From contig JAFFSR010000351.1 in NCBI GenBank assembly GCA_017163975.1, positions 2,997,501 to 3,061,500 of the forward strand: a DNA stretch of 64,000 nt, in the 5' to 3' direction. Positions 24,669 to 35,215 of this stretch are shown in pieces. This DNA is from Anastatus disparis. Lineage: Eukaryota > Arthropoda > Insecta > Hymenoptera > Eupelmidae. Numbering within the stretch: position 1 is the stretch's first letter; the number at the start of each line of letters is the position of its first letter. Under the pieces are notes generated by a model. The model was not told the origin of the DNA and did not search any database. It was given only the letters and a program-made list of their open reading frames with translations. Position numbers and translations under genes: made by a program.

Positions 24669-25259
24669 TAACACAGGCCCACAAAATGAAAAAAAATGTC
24701 TGAACTTTTGACCGGACATACATATTCCCATGTATTTTTCGACGCTGAATCCGAATCTGTAATAAAAATATAGGGTTTTCCTACCTTTTCTCAGAGTTTT
24801 ATTGAAAAAACCTCATTTTTTACGGTTTTTTTGCGGTTTTTCGAGTCTAGAAAAAACAAATCATGAGATACGGTTAATTGGACTTCAAAATCGAATTCTA
24901 CGGGAAAAAATACACGGGAAACCATACCTTCAAATTTTTTTAACGCGATTCTAGTCCTCTGTATGGGGCTGAAAAGATGAGGAAATCGGTAAAAGTCGAA
25001 ATTTTGCCTAAAATGGATTTAAACAATATTAAAATTTAATCATGCGTCTTTTGAAGAGTCGATAAACATTGGAAATACTATCCTGGGGGTTTTTCAGATT
25101 GCTGATCATGAATTTGAAGTCAGATTGTGTAAAAACTACTTCTAGAGGGCGGTGACAAGAACTGTATATGGTAAATTTATCGATTTTTTAAAAATTTTAC
25201 GTCTGAAATACTAATTTTAGAGTCTTTCACAGCATTGACTGTAAATTCAAGATATTAAC

Positions 25260-26666
25260 TTAGCCTATTGTGTACGTTAAACTTAACATTTTGTCTATGT
25301 TTGTCTCTCTCTCTCTCTCTCTCTCTTCCGATGTTTTTTTAAATTGGCTTACGCTTACGTACACGTTTCTCTTCGAATGACCGATGTAGTGGATTTCTGA
25401 CACGTTTTTGTCCTTTTTCGCAGCTGTTTCTCTTTTTATCATCCAGCAGTAATCTGCTAACATGTTGATACCCCAGTTTCCTTGAAATCTACGTTCAAAC
25501 TCCTTTAAATCTTGGTGAAATCGTTCACCATGCTCTTCACTAAAGTCTCCGTTATTTTCAGGAAACTGATCAACGTGTGAATCAAGAAAATGAAGTTTTA
25601 AGTTCATTAGACAACCCAATTTTTCAAAATTACGTACCATTCTTTTCACAATAGCTTTATAATTCGTGTCTTTGGCATTACCCAAAAATTTCGTCGATAC
25701 CTCTTTAAAACTTAACCATGCTGCCTTTTCAACATCAGTCATGCTTTGTTCAAAGTTTTCGTCTCTAAATAAAGTTCGGATTTCAGGACCATCAAAAATA
25801 CCTTCATTTAATTTAGCATCAGATTTATGGGGAAATACTTTGCTTATATATTGGAAGCATTGACCGTCCTTGTCCAAAGCTTTAACTAATTGCTTTATCA
25901 ATCCAAGCTTAATATGCAGAGGCGGTATCAAAATTTTCGAAGGATTAACGAGTGGATCTTTTATGACATTCTGTTTTCCAGGTTCAAACGATTCTCTTAA
26001 TGGCCAAATTTTCTTTTTATAGTGTTTTTCTCTATCTCTGCTATCAAACATGCATAAATAACATGGGTACTTCGTAAATCCAGATTGTTGTCCAAGTATC
26101 ATAGATAAAATCTTTAAATCGCCACATATTTGCCATTTATGTTCTCTATATTTTATTTTCGTTAAAAGTAGTTCAAGATTGGAATACTCTTCTTTAAGTA
26201 CTGTTGAATGTGCTAATGGTATAGGAGCATATTTATTTGTGATATTGAGGAGTACTGCTTTAAGGCTGCGCTTTGATGAATCAATGAATAGTCGCCAATT
26301 TTCAGGTTTCTATATGTTGGGTTTCAATTCATCAATAAGACCTTTCACGTCCGTGCAATAAACCATATTAGAATCATTCTTGAAATAATTTCTAAAGCGC
26401 TCTTCTCGATTACGATATGCACATACTTTAGTACCCTTTGTCAACATATTTCGTCTCTTAAACTCTGAAGCCATAAACTCTGATTGTTCCTTAGATAAAC
26501 CACTCTTTCTAAATAAATCGTTCAGACTTTTTTGATCAAACTTTTCAACAGTTCGTTCTTCACCCTTAGGAATATACTCTTCATCACTATCCAGAGAATG
26601 TTCTTCAGGTGAACTTAGATCTTCTTCATTTGGTGTGTTTGTGTCAGAGACAATTTGATCTGTCAA
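25260..26666 (-). pseudogene. Large uncharacterised insect protein, one in-frame stop
   Basis: One frame of 469 codons runs from 26666 to 25260 with a single TAG at about 26308. The N-terminal part is acidic (SPEEHSLDSDEEYIP), then KVCAYRNREERFRNYF, WRLFIDSSKRSLKAVLL just after the stop, and PLAHSTVLKEEY. The C-terminal part has FTKYPCYLCMFDSRDREKHY, a strongly conserved looking PPLHIKLGLIKQLVKALDKDG and GERFHQDLKEFERRFQG. I remember very similar uncharacterised proteins repeated in many insect and some cnidarian genomes, which fits a transposon-borne gene. Its function is unknown. The end is extended by a CT/GA microsatellite that encodes RERERE. It lies inside the inverted-repeat element and may be its own gene or a passenger. 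Confidence 0.65.
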
Positions 26667-26714
26667 TTTTTTATTTATACTTATTCTGTTGTAAAACTGG
26701 GTACTGTTGTTTAG

Positions 26715-27551
26715 TTGGACAACAATCTGGATTTACGAAGTACCCATGTTATTTATGCATGTTTGATAGCAGAGATAGAGAAAAACACTATAAAAAGAAA
26801 ATTTGGCCATTAAGAGAATCGTTTGAACCTGGAAAACAGAATGTTATAAAAGATCCACTCGTTAATCCTTCGAAAATTTTGATACCGCCTCTGCATATTA
26901 AGCTTGGATTGATAAAGCAATTAGTTAAAGCTTTGGACAAGGACGGTCAATGCTTCCAATATATAAGCAAAGTATTTCCCCATAAATCTGATGCTAAATT
27001 AAATGAAGGTATTTTTGATGGTCCTGAAATCCGAACTTTATTTAGAGACGAAAACTTTGAACAAAGCATGACTGATGTTGAAAAGGCAGCATGGTTAAGT
27101 TTTAAAGAGGTATCGACGAAATTTTTTGGGTAATGCCAAAGACACGAATTATAAAGCTATTGTGAAAAGAATGGTACGTAATTTTGAAAAATTGGGTTGT
27201 CTAATGAACTTAAAACTTCATTTTCTTGATTCACACGTTGATCAGTTTCCTGAAAATAACGGAGATTTTAGTGAAGAGCATGGTGAACGATTTCACCAAG
27301 ATTTAAAGGAGTTTGAACGTAGATTTCAAGGAAACTGGGGTATCAACATGTTAGCAGATTACTGCTGGATGATAAAAAGAGAAACAGCTGCGAAAAAGGA
27401 CAAAAACGTGTCAGAAATCCACTACATCGGTCATTCGAAGAGAAACGTGTACGTAAGCGTAAGCCAATTTAAAAAAACATCGAGAGAGAGAGAGAGAGAG
27501 AGAGAGACAAACATAGACAAAATGTTAAGTTTAACGTACACAATAGGCTAA
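26715..27551 (+). pseudogene. Inverted truncated copy of the same gene
   Basis: The right arm repeats residues from about 190 to the C-terminus of the minus-strand gene, starting with QQSGFTKYPCYLC. An extra T in a T run near 27126 shifts the frame (KEVSTKFFG* against KEVSTKFLGNAK), and the N-terminal part is absent. It is a by-product of the palindrome, not an independent gene. Confidence 0.85.
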
Positions 27552-28141
27552 GTTAATATCTTGAATTTACAGTCAATGCTGTGAAAGACTCTAAAATTAG
27601 TATTTCAGACGTAAAATTTTTAAAAAATCGATAAATTTACCATATACAGTTCTTGTCACCGCCCTCTAGAAGTAGTTTTTACACAATCTGACTTCAAATT
27701 CATGATCAGCAATCTGAAAAACCCCAGGATAGTATTTCCAATGTTTATCGACTCTTCAAAAGACGCATGATTAAATTTTAATATTGTTTAAATCCATTTT
27801 AGGCAAAATTTCGACTTTTACCGATTTCCTCATCTTTTCAGCCCCATACAGAGGACTAGAATCGCGTTAAAAAAATTTGAAGGTATGGTTTCCCGTGTAT
27901 TTTTTCCCGTAGAATTCGATTTTGAAGTCCAATTAACCGTATCTCATGATTTGTTTTTTCTAGACTCGAAAAACCGCAAAAAAACCGTAAAAAATGAGGT
28001 TTTTTCAATAAAACTCTGAGAAAAGGTAGGAAAACCCTATATTTTTATTACAGATTCGGATTCAGCGTCGAAAAATACATGGGAATATGTATGTCCGGTC
28101 AAAAGTTCAGACATTTTTTTTCATTTTGTGGGCCTGTGTAA

Positions 28142-29282
28142 TTCTCTTAATATTACTTAAATTATGTATATCTGAGTACTGGTATATGTCAATGATTGTG
28201 ATTTTTGACTTTTAATACATAATAAAAATATTTTTTTGTTTCTTTTTCTTTTTAATTGATGTACTTCTCCTATTTTCATTTTGGGAATTTCTCGAAATTT
28301 ATTATATTCGAAAAATTTTGTATTAGGGTTATCGCAAGGTAGACCATTTTCAGATACAACACATATTATATTATCATTTCTGTATTGGATTGGTTCTTTT
28401 ATTTGTATTAATTGTCTTTTGTTTATTTCTGAATTTTTCGTTGGTATTTATACTCAATAATGACCCTTCTGATATTTCAGATTTTTCTTCTGATGCTTCT
28501 GTTGAAGGATATAATGGTCTAGCTTTAGGATAAATTGATGGAATTGTTCCTTTATCACCATCAAAATTTTTCATTTGTTCTGTTATACTTTGTAAATCTG
28601 TATTAAATGTTTCATTATTAGAAATATTAGAATTTACAGAATTTTCATCTTCTGATTCGACAGATTTATTGTCTACTTCCTTAATTGCCTTATCATCTTG
28701 ATTTTCATTTTCTAAAAGTCTTTTTTGTTGAGCTCTTGTCATTATCCCTATTGTAGCCGTTTCTACTGGATTCCGCGATAGAGCTTCGACATTAGTATTT
28801 AATCTTTCTGGTTTATAAATGATTTGATAATCACATTCTGATAATTCAAATTGCCATTTTTGAATACGGGTATTTAAATCTGCAGTTTCAAACCATACCA
28901 AGGGTTGATGGTCAGTTATATTTGTAATTTTTCTTCCATATACATATGAACGAAAAGTGTCTACACTATCTATTATTGCTAAGGCCTTCTTTTCATATAC
29001 TTCATAGTGTAATTCTGGGCCTCATAATACACGCGAACTTTAAGCTATTGGTTGATCTTTTCCCCTTGTGATAGTACCCCTACGACTGCATAACCAAATG
29101 CGTCTGTTGTTATAATATAAGGTTCATTTAGATTTGGAAATTTTAATACTGGTGCTGCACATAAGGCTTCTTTTAATTCTTCAAAAGACTCATTGGTTTT
29201 TTTATTTCATTCGAAAGGTACATCTTTTTGTAATAATTTTGTCAAAGGCTTTGATATTTTATCAAAATCTTTTATAAAACGT
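28142..29282 (-). pseudogene. pol: Gypsy RNase H, connection region and tether (env-bearing provirus)
   Basis: Going along the minus strand: the end of RT/thumb, then RNase H with ITDHQPLVWF (about 28910) and the usual end of RNase H CDYQIIYKPERLNTNVEALSR, then an acidic low-complexity linker rich in N, S, E and D, and finally LPCDNPNTKFFEY before the inverted-repeat element. An in-frame stop follows the linker ORF at 28374. The order and spacing are normal for Gypsy Pol between RT and integrase. Confidence 0.8.
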
Positions 29283-30403
29283 CTATGGTATCCAGCAAGT
29301 CCTAAAAACTGTCGTACGTTTTTCACTGTTTTGGGTTGTGGAAATTCCTTCACTGCAATTTTTTTTTAGGATCAGCACTGATACCATTTCATCTAATTCA
29401 TGTATTAGATAAATTACATTTCTTTTAAGAAATTCACACTTATCTATTTGTAGCTCTAAGTTTGCATTTTTAAATCTTTCCATTAGCAATTCAAATTTTT
29501 CATCATATTCTTCTAATGAATTTGCATAAATTACTATGTCATCTAAATAGACAAATAATATATTTCCTTGTGATCCTATCAAATCTCTATCAATTAATCT
29601 TTGAAATAAAGAGAGCGCGTTTTTTCGGCCAAAACTCATTCTAGTGAATTCATAATGTCCAAACGGAGTGCTAAAAGCAGTCTTTTCCGCGTCTTCCTTA
29701 GCCATCTTGATTTGATGAAATCTACTGGCTAAATTCAACTTGATCAAATATTTCAGTTATATTTGGTAAAGAATATTTATCAGTTATTGTTTTGTCGTTT
29801 AATGCTCTAAAATCTTTGCAATCTTGGCTTTTCTGATAAGTCAGGTTTTTTTGGTACTATACATACAGGTGTGCTATAAGGTGAAGCTGAATCTCGAATT
29901 ATTCCATTTTCTAATAATTCTTGAACTTGACGATCAATTTCTTCTTTAAGAGCATGTGAAAATTTATATTTTCTTACTACTATCGGTTCATTATCAATAG
30001 TTGGTATCGTATGTTCTATTACGTCAGTGCCTGATAACTCATCTCTCGGCAAATGAAACCTTTCTTTATATTTATTTGCCAATTTAATCACATATTCTTC
30101 TTCTTCAGGTTCAAGATGATCTAGGCGTAATAAATCTCCTATTTTTAAAGTTTCGATATTATATATATTTTTAGTTTCAAAATTGTTTATTAGTGAATTT
30201 ATAATTACCAGATTTTCATTTATTTTATTTAATTTTTTAGAATCCAATTCTTCACTTATTTCTTGTAATGATATAAAATATTGATATTTTAAACCAATGT
30301 TCTCATTAGTCATATCAAATTCATCTGTATCTAATTCAGAAGGAATGTATGGTAAAGGTTCTGGTCTATACAAAGGTACTATTGATAAATCGTCTATAGC
30401 CAA
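29283..30403 (-). pseudogene. pol: Gypsy reverse transcriptase (env-bearing provirus)
   Basis: The first part (30403-29807) ends with ENGIIRDSASPYSTPVCIVPKK, the fingers region. After a frameshift the palm continues with FHQIKMAKEDAEKTAFSTPF, then YEFTRMSFGRKNA and the catalytic box FVYLDDIVIYANS. The YLDD form is typical of insect Gypsy elements of the 17.6/297 type. A second frameshift near 29370 disturbs the connection. All catalytic motifs are present but the frame is broken, so the enzyme is dead. Confidence 0.88.
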
Positions 30404-30427
30404 TTCTTTTTCTTGCCAAGGTATATA

Positions 30428-31180
30428 TTAAATTTTGTCCTTTTCATCCTTCTCTTCGAATTCCAAGGGAATTTTCATACCTCGTATTTCTAATGCTAAT
30501 AATTCATAGTCGATTATTGCTTCATTTTCATTTAAGAGCTCAACTCTTATTATACTGTCTGTTGGCATAGGGAATTCTTCGGGCACTACATGAAATGTAG
30601 CAATTGTGCCTAAAATTCCAATAGTCACTGCTTCAATCGTAAACATCAATTCTTTTCCTATACCTTTTAAAATTAATCGTTTACTAAGATCTACGTTACA
30701 ATCTTTAGGTAAAAAATTTTCTTTAATTAAATTTGTTTCTGATCCAGTATCTACTAAAAATCTTCTTAATATATCTGAGTCTAATTTTAACTGTATTGTT
30801 GGTAAAAATGTTTTAATATTATCTAATTCTATACAAATAAGCCTAAGATGTTCTAACTCTATTTCTTGATCATATTGTTTTAAAGGTACTATTACTTTAT
30901 TTACATCTAATATTTTTCTTTCGAAATCTATTTTAGATTTAGTTCATAAGAAAAATTCCGATCCTAATACTCCTTCAAAAGGTATTGGAAATGTTGATGA
31001 TACAACGAAAAATTCGGTGGGAAATCCTGCAATTCTTAATCGCACTACTCCCAATGTTACTACTGGCGTAGCACCGATTCCTTTTAGAATATAAGTTTTG
31101 TCTTTAGTTTTGTATATTTTTACCAGGAAATCTTATTCTGATGGTAGAGATTCTGCGAGTAGGTTGTTCATTTCCCTTTC
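30428..31180 (-). pseudogene. pol: Gypsy protease region with two retropepsin-like segments
   Basis: One segment carries the aspartic protease active site as RRFLVDTGSETNLI (about 30740) followed by LSKRLILKGIGKELMFTIEA and ATFHVVPEEFPMP. Upstream of it, about 31110-30960, a second, similar segment reads KTYILKGIGATPVVTLG, then GFPTEFFVVSSTFPIP and FEGVLGSEFF, which is the C-terminal half of a retropepsin without its own DTG. An in-frame stop separates the two. Either the protease domain was duplicated or this is the normal but degraded arrangement of this family. Confidence 0.65.
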
Positions 31181-31182
31181 TT

Positions 31183-31800
31183 CTAATAGGTGCTTGGTAG
31201 TTGAGGCCCCTTGGGTCGCACCGTATTCCTGGGACTTCTCTCGTTTCCCGTATCCCATTGTTTTTCATTAGTGCTGTTTTTATATTGTAATTTTCTAGAT
31301 TTAGATATTAAATGTCCTTCTTCTTTACAATAATTACATTCTTCATTTGGTGATCTATCATTAAATGAATTTTGATTTTGACGAACCCTGTATGTTGCTG
31401 CGGTATGGCCAAATCTTTCACAAATTCGGCACATTAATTGTGATCTTGTTTCCATTGGCTTTTAATTTGCAAAAAAATCCTCTGCTGAATGTCCAATTTT
31501 ATTGCACAGTTGATAGACTGTTGAATAAGCTTGATTACAATCTTTGGCTATATGCCCTATTTTATTACAAATTTGGCATTTTTGAATTAAACGACATTGC
31601 ATTGCTACATGCCCTGACTTACTACATAATTGACATTCAGGCAAATTTTTAGTCCTAGCAAAACATCTGATCTCTGAATGTCCTGGTCTTTTGCAATAAT
31701 TGTAAATTGTTCGTCCTTGATTTTTACAGCTTAAAGTTTTATGGTCATCTGCTTTACAAATTTGGCAAATATTTATTTTTTTTTGTATGCAGGTTTTTCA
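31183..31800 (-). pseudogene. gag: Gag nucleocapsid with a chain of zinc knuckles
   Basis: Successive CCHC-type units are read on the minus strand: CQICKADDHKTLSC, YNYCKRPGHSEIRC, CQLCSKSGHVAMQC, CQICNKIGHIAKDC, YQLCNKIGHSAEDF, CRICERFGHTAATY and CNYCKEEGHLISKS. About three keep all four ligands; the others have lost one or more. Zinc knuckles bind the genomic RNA during packaging; one to three is usual, so seven is many. The frame is interrupted by stops near 31462 and at 31182. Downstream is the protease. Confidence 0.8.
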
Positions 31801-31875
31801 GTTCTAAATTTCTGTCTTAATACATTTTTTGCATCTAATCTTTTTTCGATTTCTATTACTTCCATTATTATATCT

Positions 31876-31958
31876 TTAATCTTTTATTTGGTTATTTTTT
31901 TTTTCAATTTCTGGTTTAAGTCCTCTTTTGAAACATTCAATCATACCATTACACTTAA
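31876..31958 (-). pseudogene. gag: Gag capsid end (after insertion)
   Basis: The short stretch KCNGMIECFKRGLKPEIEKKN is the end of Gypsy capsid that follows the insertion at about 31960-33165. It joins the capsid fragment ending at 33166 to the nucleocapsid. Confidence 0.6.
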
Positions 31959-31959
31959 T

Positions 31960-33165
31960 TCTCGCTATTACGAGCAACTCGGGAATAAGTTCTCTCGCTA
32001 TTACGAGCGTGAGAGGGGCCCCCACCACTCGAAAAATGCTATGCTTAGAATAATGAGCGAAACAATACCGAACAAATATAAACAATAACTATATCGATTG
32101 TACGCGTGTAACCGTTTCATTTTCATTCAAAAACGATCGTTTACTTGATTTAATTATTTTTAGTTTCATTCTTCTGAAAACGTTCTTTGTATGGCCCCAA
32201 ACATGCTTGATTGGAATCAAGATGTACATCAAATTTCATGTGCGAAAAAAGCAACGCTGATAAAAGCTCGAGATATTGCTCTTGACATTTTTTTCAAAAG
32301 CAATGAAAATAGCATTCAATTTTGTTTTATAATTGTTGAATTAATTGTCTGTTTTTTTTTCGTAGTTAGTTTTTTATTGTAATTATGTTTTGTTTTTTCA
32401 TGTTGATACGTTCAATTTACTAATAATCATCTAAAAATAAAATTTTTTTTAAGCACATTAATTTAATGTTATGTAATTAAAATTTACATAAAAAATTATA
32501 TATTATTTATTATTTAAATTAGATTATATATTAGATTATATATTATTTAAATAGTACATTACACGAAATCATATATTATTTAAGGAGATGTAAAGCGGAC
32601 ACTACACCTGTACTCATAAATGTTAACAGTCTTTCCATTTTATTGTTGAATTTTCAGAAAATAAATGCATTAGCTTGTAGTATGTACCATGATGATTATT
32701 TAGTTAAATTTTCAAATAAATATATTCATTAGTTTTTAAGATATTTGGATTCTGGTAAGAAATCGAGAAATTTTAGTAATTATTATTGGAATCCAAAATT
32801 CTCAATAACTAATGAATGAATTTATTTGAAAAATTAACTGAATAATCTTCATGGTAAATACTACGAGCTAAAGCATTTTTTTCCTCAAGTTTTGCAATAA
32901 AATAAAAAGATAGACTAAATTCATGTGTACGAGTATAGTGTCCGTATTACATCCCCTTAAATAGTACATTTATGCGCGTTGATAGGGAGGGAGCATCGAC
33001 TTTCGTTGCGCGTATTTAAAGAGAGAAGTCGAATTTTCAAGCAGAACATGAAGAAAAATAGATTGAGTAGTGGGGGAAGAAGGGGAAGCATTTTGCTCGC
33101 TTTAGCGAGACAAAAATGCTCGTTCTATCGAATGCTCGTTTGAACGAAGCTCGTTATAGCGAAAA
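31960..33165. mobile_element. 1.2-kb element with CGCTATWACGAGC ends in gag
   Basis: The left end reads CGCTATTACGAGC and the right end, in reverse complement, CGCTATAACGAGC. Related motifs recur inside both ends (a second CTCGCTATTACGAGC near 31993; GCTCG blocks at 33094-33160), giving subterminal repeats. Gag coding sequence lies directly on both sides. AATT may be the duplicated target. No transposase is visible, so it is non-autonomous or decayed; a 63-codon plus-strand ORF at 32191-32382 has no recognised relative. A fold-back element is nested within it. Confidence 0.6.
32578..32960. repeat. Fold-back element nested in the gag insertion
   Basis: AGGAGATGTAAAGCGGACAC at the left is matched in reverse complement by GTGTCCGTATTACATCCCCT at the right. 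The inverted similarity continues inward (TGTACTCAT / ATGTGTACGAG; TTTTCAAATAAAT / ATTTATTTGAAAA) to a centre near 32770. It is a palindromic MITE of about 380 bp with imperfect arms. TTAA or TA flanks are present but the AT-rich context makes a target duplication uncertain. Confidence 0.7.
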
Positions 33166-33925
33166 TTGAGTGTACCTAAACTGTCTTTTGTAGCTTTGCT
33201 TAATTCTCCTTTAGTTGCTATTTTTTCTGCTTCTACTATTTTTTGACCCAATTCACGCATCCTATTTGCAGAAGATATTACTGTTTCGTTGTCTCTTTGA
33301 AATCGATTACCTAATTCGCCTAGTAAGTGATGTACTGATTTAGCTGGTGAACATAATTTTCCGAAAAAGTTTTGCATTTCTTCAATTGACTTAAAGGTTA
33401 CTCCATTAATACTCCATGCTGCCTCTCCAAATATTTTATTTCATATTAATCTCACTGTATTCCCTTCCAAATCTGGTTCAATCATAACTTTGGCTTTCGA
33501 TAATCCTAATAAAAATGTGCTCGAAGGAATATTTTTTCCATCGAATTTCGGTACTACTTCTGCTGCATCATTTATTCCTACGAGTTGATTTGCTGCTAGG
33601 GTTGCCATTTTCACTATTTTATTTACTTGTTTATTATTATCAAAACTGAAATTTCCCTCTTGTTTTGTAAAATTTATTTCCTCTATTTGTTTCATTCCTT
33701 CTAATTCTTCTGAATTTATATCTAAATTACTTCCAAAATCAAGTTGTCTAGAAGTAGATGCTTTGTTTCCTAAGTTTTCTTGTTCTTGATTTTGTTCGTC
33801 GCTCTTACCTTCTCCTATAGAAGTGGTTGGTTGTGTTTTTGATGGTATTCGCACTCTAGTTTTATTGGGTTTAAAGAAATTTATTTCTTTAACTAAATCT
33901 TCATTTAATTTAGATTATCTCCTAG
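33166..33925 (-). pseudogene. gag: Gypsy gag capsid, main part
   Basis: The minus strand encodes an N, E and Q-rich segment (33854 onward), then the capsid: VVPKFDGKNIPSSTFLLGL (about 33550), an in-frame stop at about 33440, CSPAKSVHHLLGELGNRFQR, and VISSANRMRELGQKIVEAEK. These are the familiar capsid blocks of insect Gypsy elements. The reading stops at the inserted element at 33165. Upstream it connects through KEINFFKPNKTRVRI to the matrix-like region beyond the palindrome. Confidence 0.8.
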
Positions 33926-34343
33926 TTACTCTTTTGTCAGTAATATGATCGTTTAAAGTTAGAAAAAAAACTTTTACTTTGCTTATATCTTACTCTTCTA
34001 TTTTCATTTTTAATGATTCAGAATACTTCTTTTAATTTTCTTGAAAAATATTTTCCTTTTTTTATAAAGTATTTTAATAATCTGTTCTAAAAGTTATATA
34101 TTTACTACTCTTTAAATTTCTATATCTTATACTTTCTTAATGTATTTTAATTTAATTAAATTTCTACGTAATATGTGAATATGTATTCTTAATAACTTTG
34201 AAACTTCAAATGTAAAGGATTTTAATTTTAATTTCATTTCTTTAATAAAGTAACTTAATCTTTAATATTTAAGTAAAATAATATATATATGTATATATAC
34301 GTATTTATTAAAAATATGAATTAAATAAATGAAAATTATTAAA

Positions 34344-34344
<1 letters not shown>

Positions 34345-34401
<57 letters not shown>
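34345..34401. repeat. (TA)n microsatellite
   Basis: This is an uninterrupted AT dinucleotide run beside the palindrome. Similar runs are at 34715-34777 and 34852-34891. The rest of 33926-34403 is AT-rich and shows no gene. Confidence 0.9.
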
Positions 34402-34403
<2 letters not shown>

Positions 34404-34410
<7 letters not shown>

Positions 34411-34709
34411 AGTATACAGAAGAAATTTATTATAGATATTTTAACAAGTAAATAAGAATAAAGACAGTTTGTTAATAAATAAGTGTTCTAAATTGACATA
34501 TAAAAAAAATTTTTTTTTTATTGTAATATGCTGTAATCCTTTTTATTATTTATCATGGATAAAAATAAAATAAAATAAGATAAAATTAATTTTTCTAAAA
34601 AATTTCTTTTTATTATTGTAATATGCTGTAATCCTTTTTATTATTTATCATAGATAAAAATAAAATAAAATAAGATTAAATTAATTTATTAGAAATCAAC
34701 CCATAACCA

Positions 34710-34781
<72 letters not shown>

Positions 34782-34848
34782 TATATACATATATGGTTAT
34801 GGGTTGATTTCTGATAAATTAATTTAATCTTATTTTATTTTATTTTTA

Positions 34849-34896
<48 letters not shown>

Positions 34897-35215
34897 TATA
34901 TACATATATGGTTATGGGTTGATTTCTAATAAATTAATTTAATCTTATTTTATTTTATTTTTTATCTATGATAAATAATAAAAAGGATTACAGCATATTA
35001 CAATAATAAAAAGAAATTTTTTAGAAAAATTAATTTTATCTTATTTTATTTTATTTTTTATCCATGATAAATAATAAAAAGGATTACAGCATATTACAAT
35101 AATAAAAAGAAATTTTTTTTATATGTCAATTTAGAACACTTATTTATTAACAAACTGTCTTTATTCTTATTTACTTTTTAAAATATCTATAATAAATTTC
35201 TTCTGTATACTCCTT
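34404..35215. repeat. 0.8-kb palindrome centred on TA repeats, made from gag
   Basis: The left arm (AAAGGAGTATACAGAAGAAA at about 34404, then through about 34700) is the reverse complement of the right arm ending at about 35215. The right-arm end is still part of the matrix-like gag ORF, so the palindrome includes coding sequence. The middle has (TA)n arrays and nested copies of AACCCATAACCATATATG, so several shorter palindromes are stacked. It is either an inverted duplication by replication slippage at the TA array or an assembly artefact. Confidence 0.7.

Larger units (their letters stand above)
24672..28138. mobile_element. 3.5-kb DNA element with 1.42-kb inverted arms
   Basis: The arms 24672-26095 and 26715-28138 are both 1424 bp and are near-perfect reverse complements, ending in CACAGGCCCACAAAATG. 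The element is flanked by TAA on both sides (24669-24671 and 28139-28141), a 3-bp duplication of the kind made by PIF/Harbinger or CACTA transposases. The 619-bp spacer plus the left arm encode one long minus-strand gene, and the right arm carries a truncated inverted copy of its 3' part. It interrupts the Gypsy integrase. No transposase that I can name was recognised. Confidence 0.85.

Noticed and set aside
24039..24731. A single 230-residue protein beginning in the inverted-repeat element
   Set aside because: Its first residues come from the transposon end and its last ones from the unknown insertion; only the middle is Gypsy integrase.
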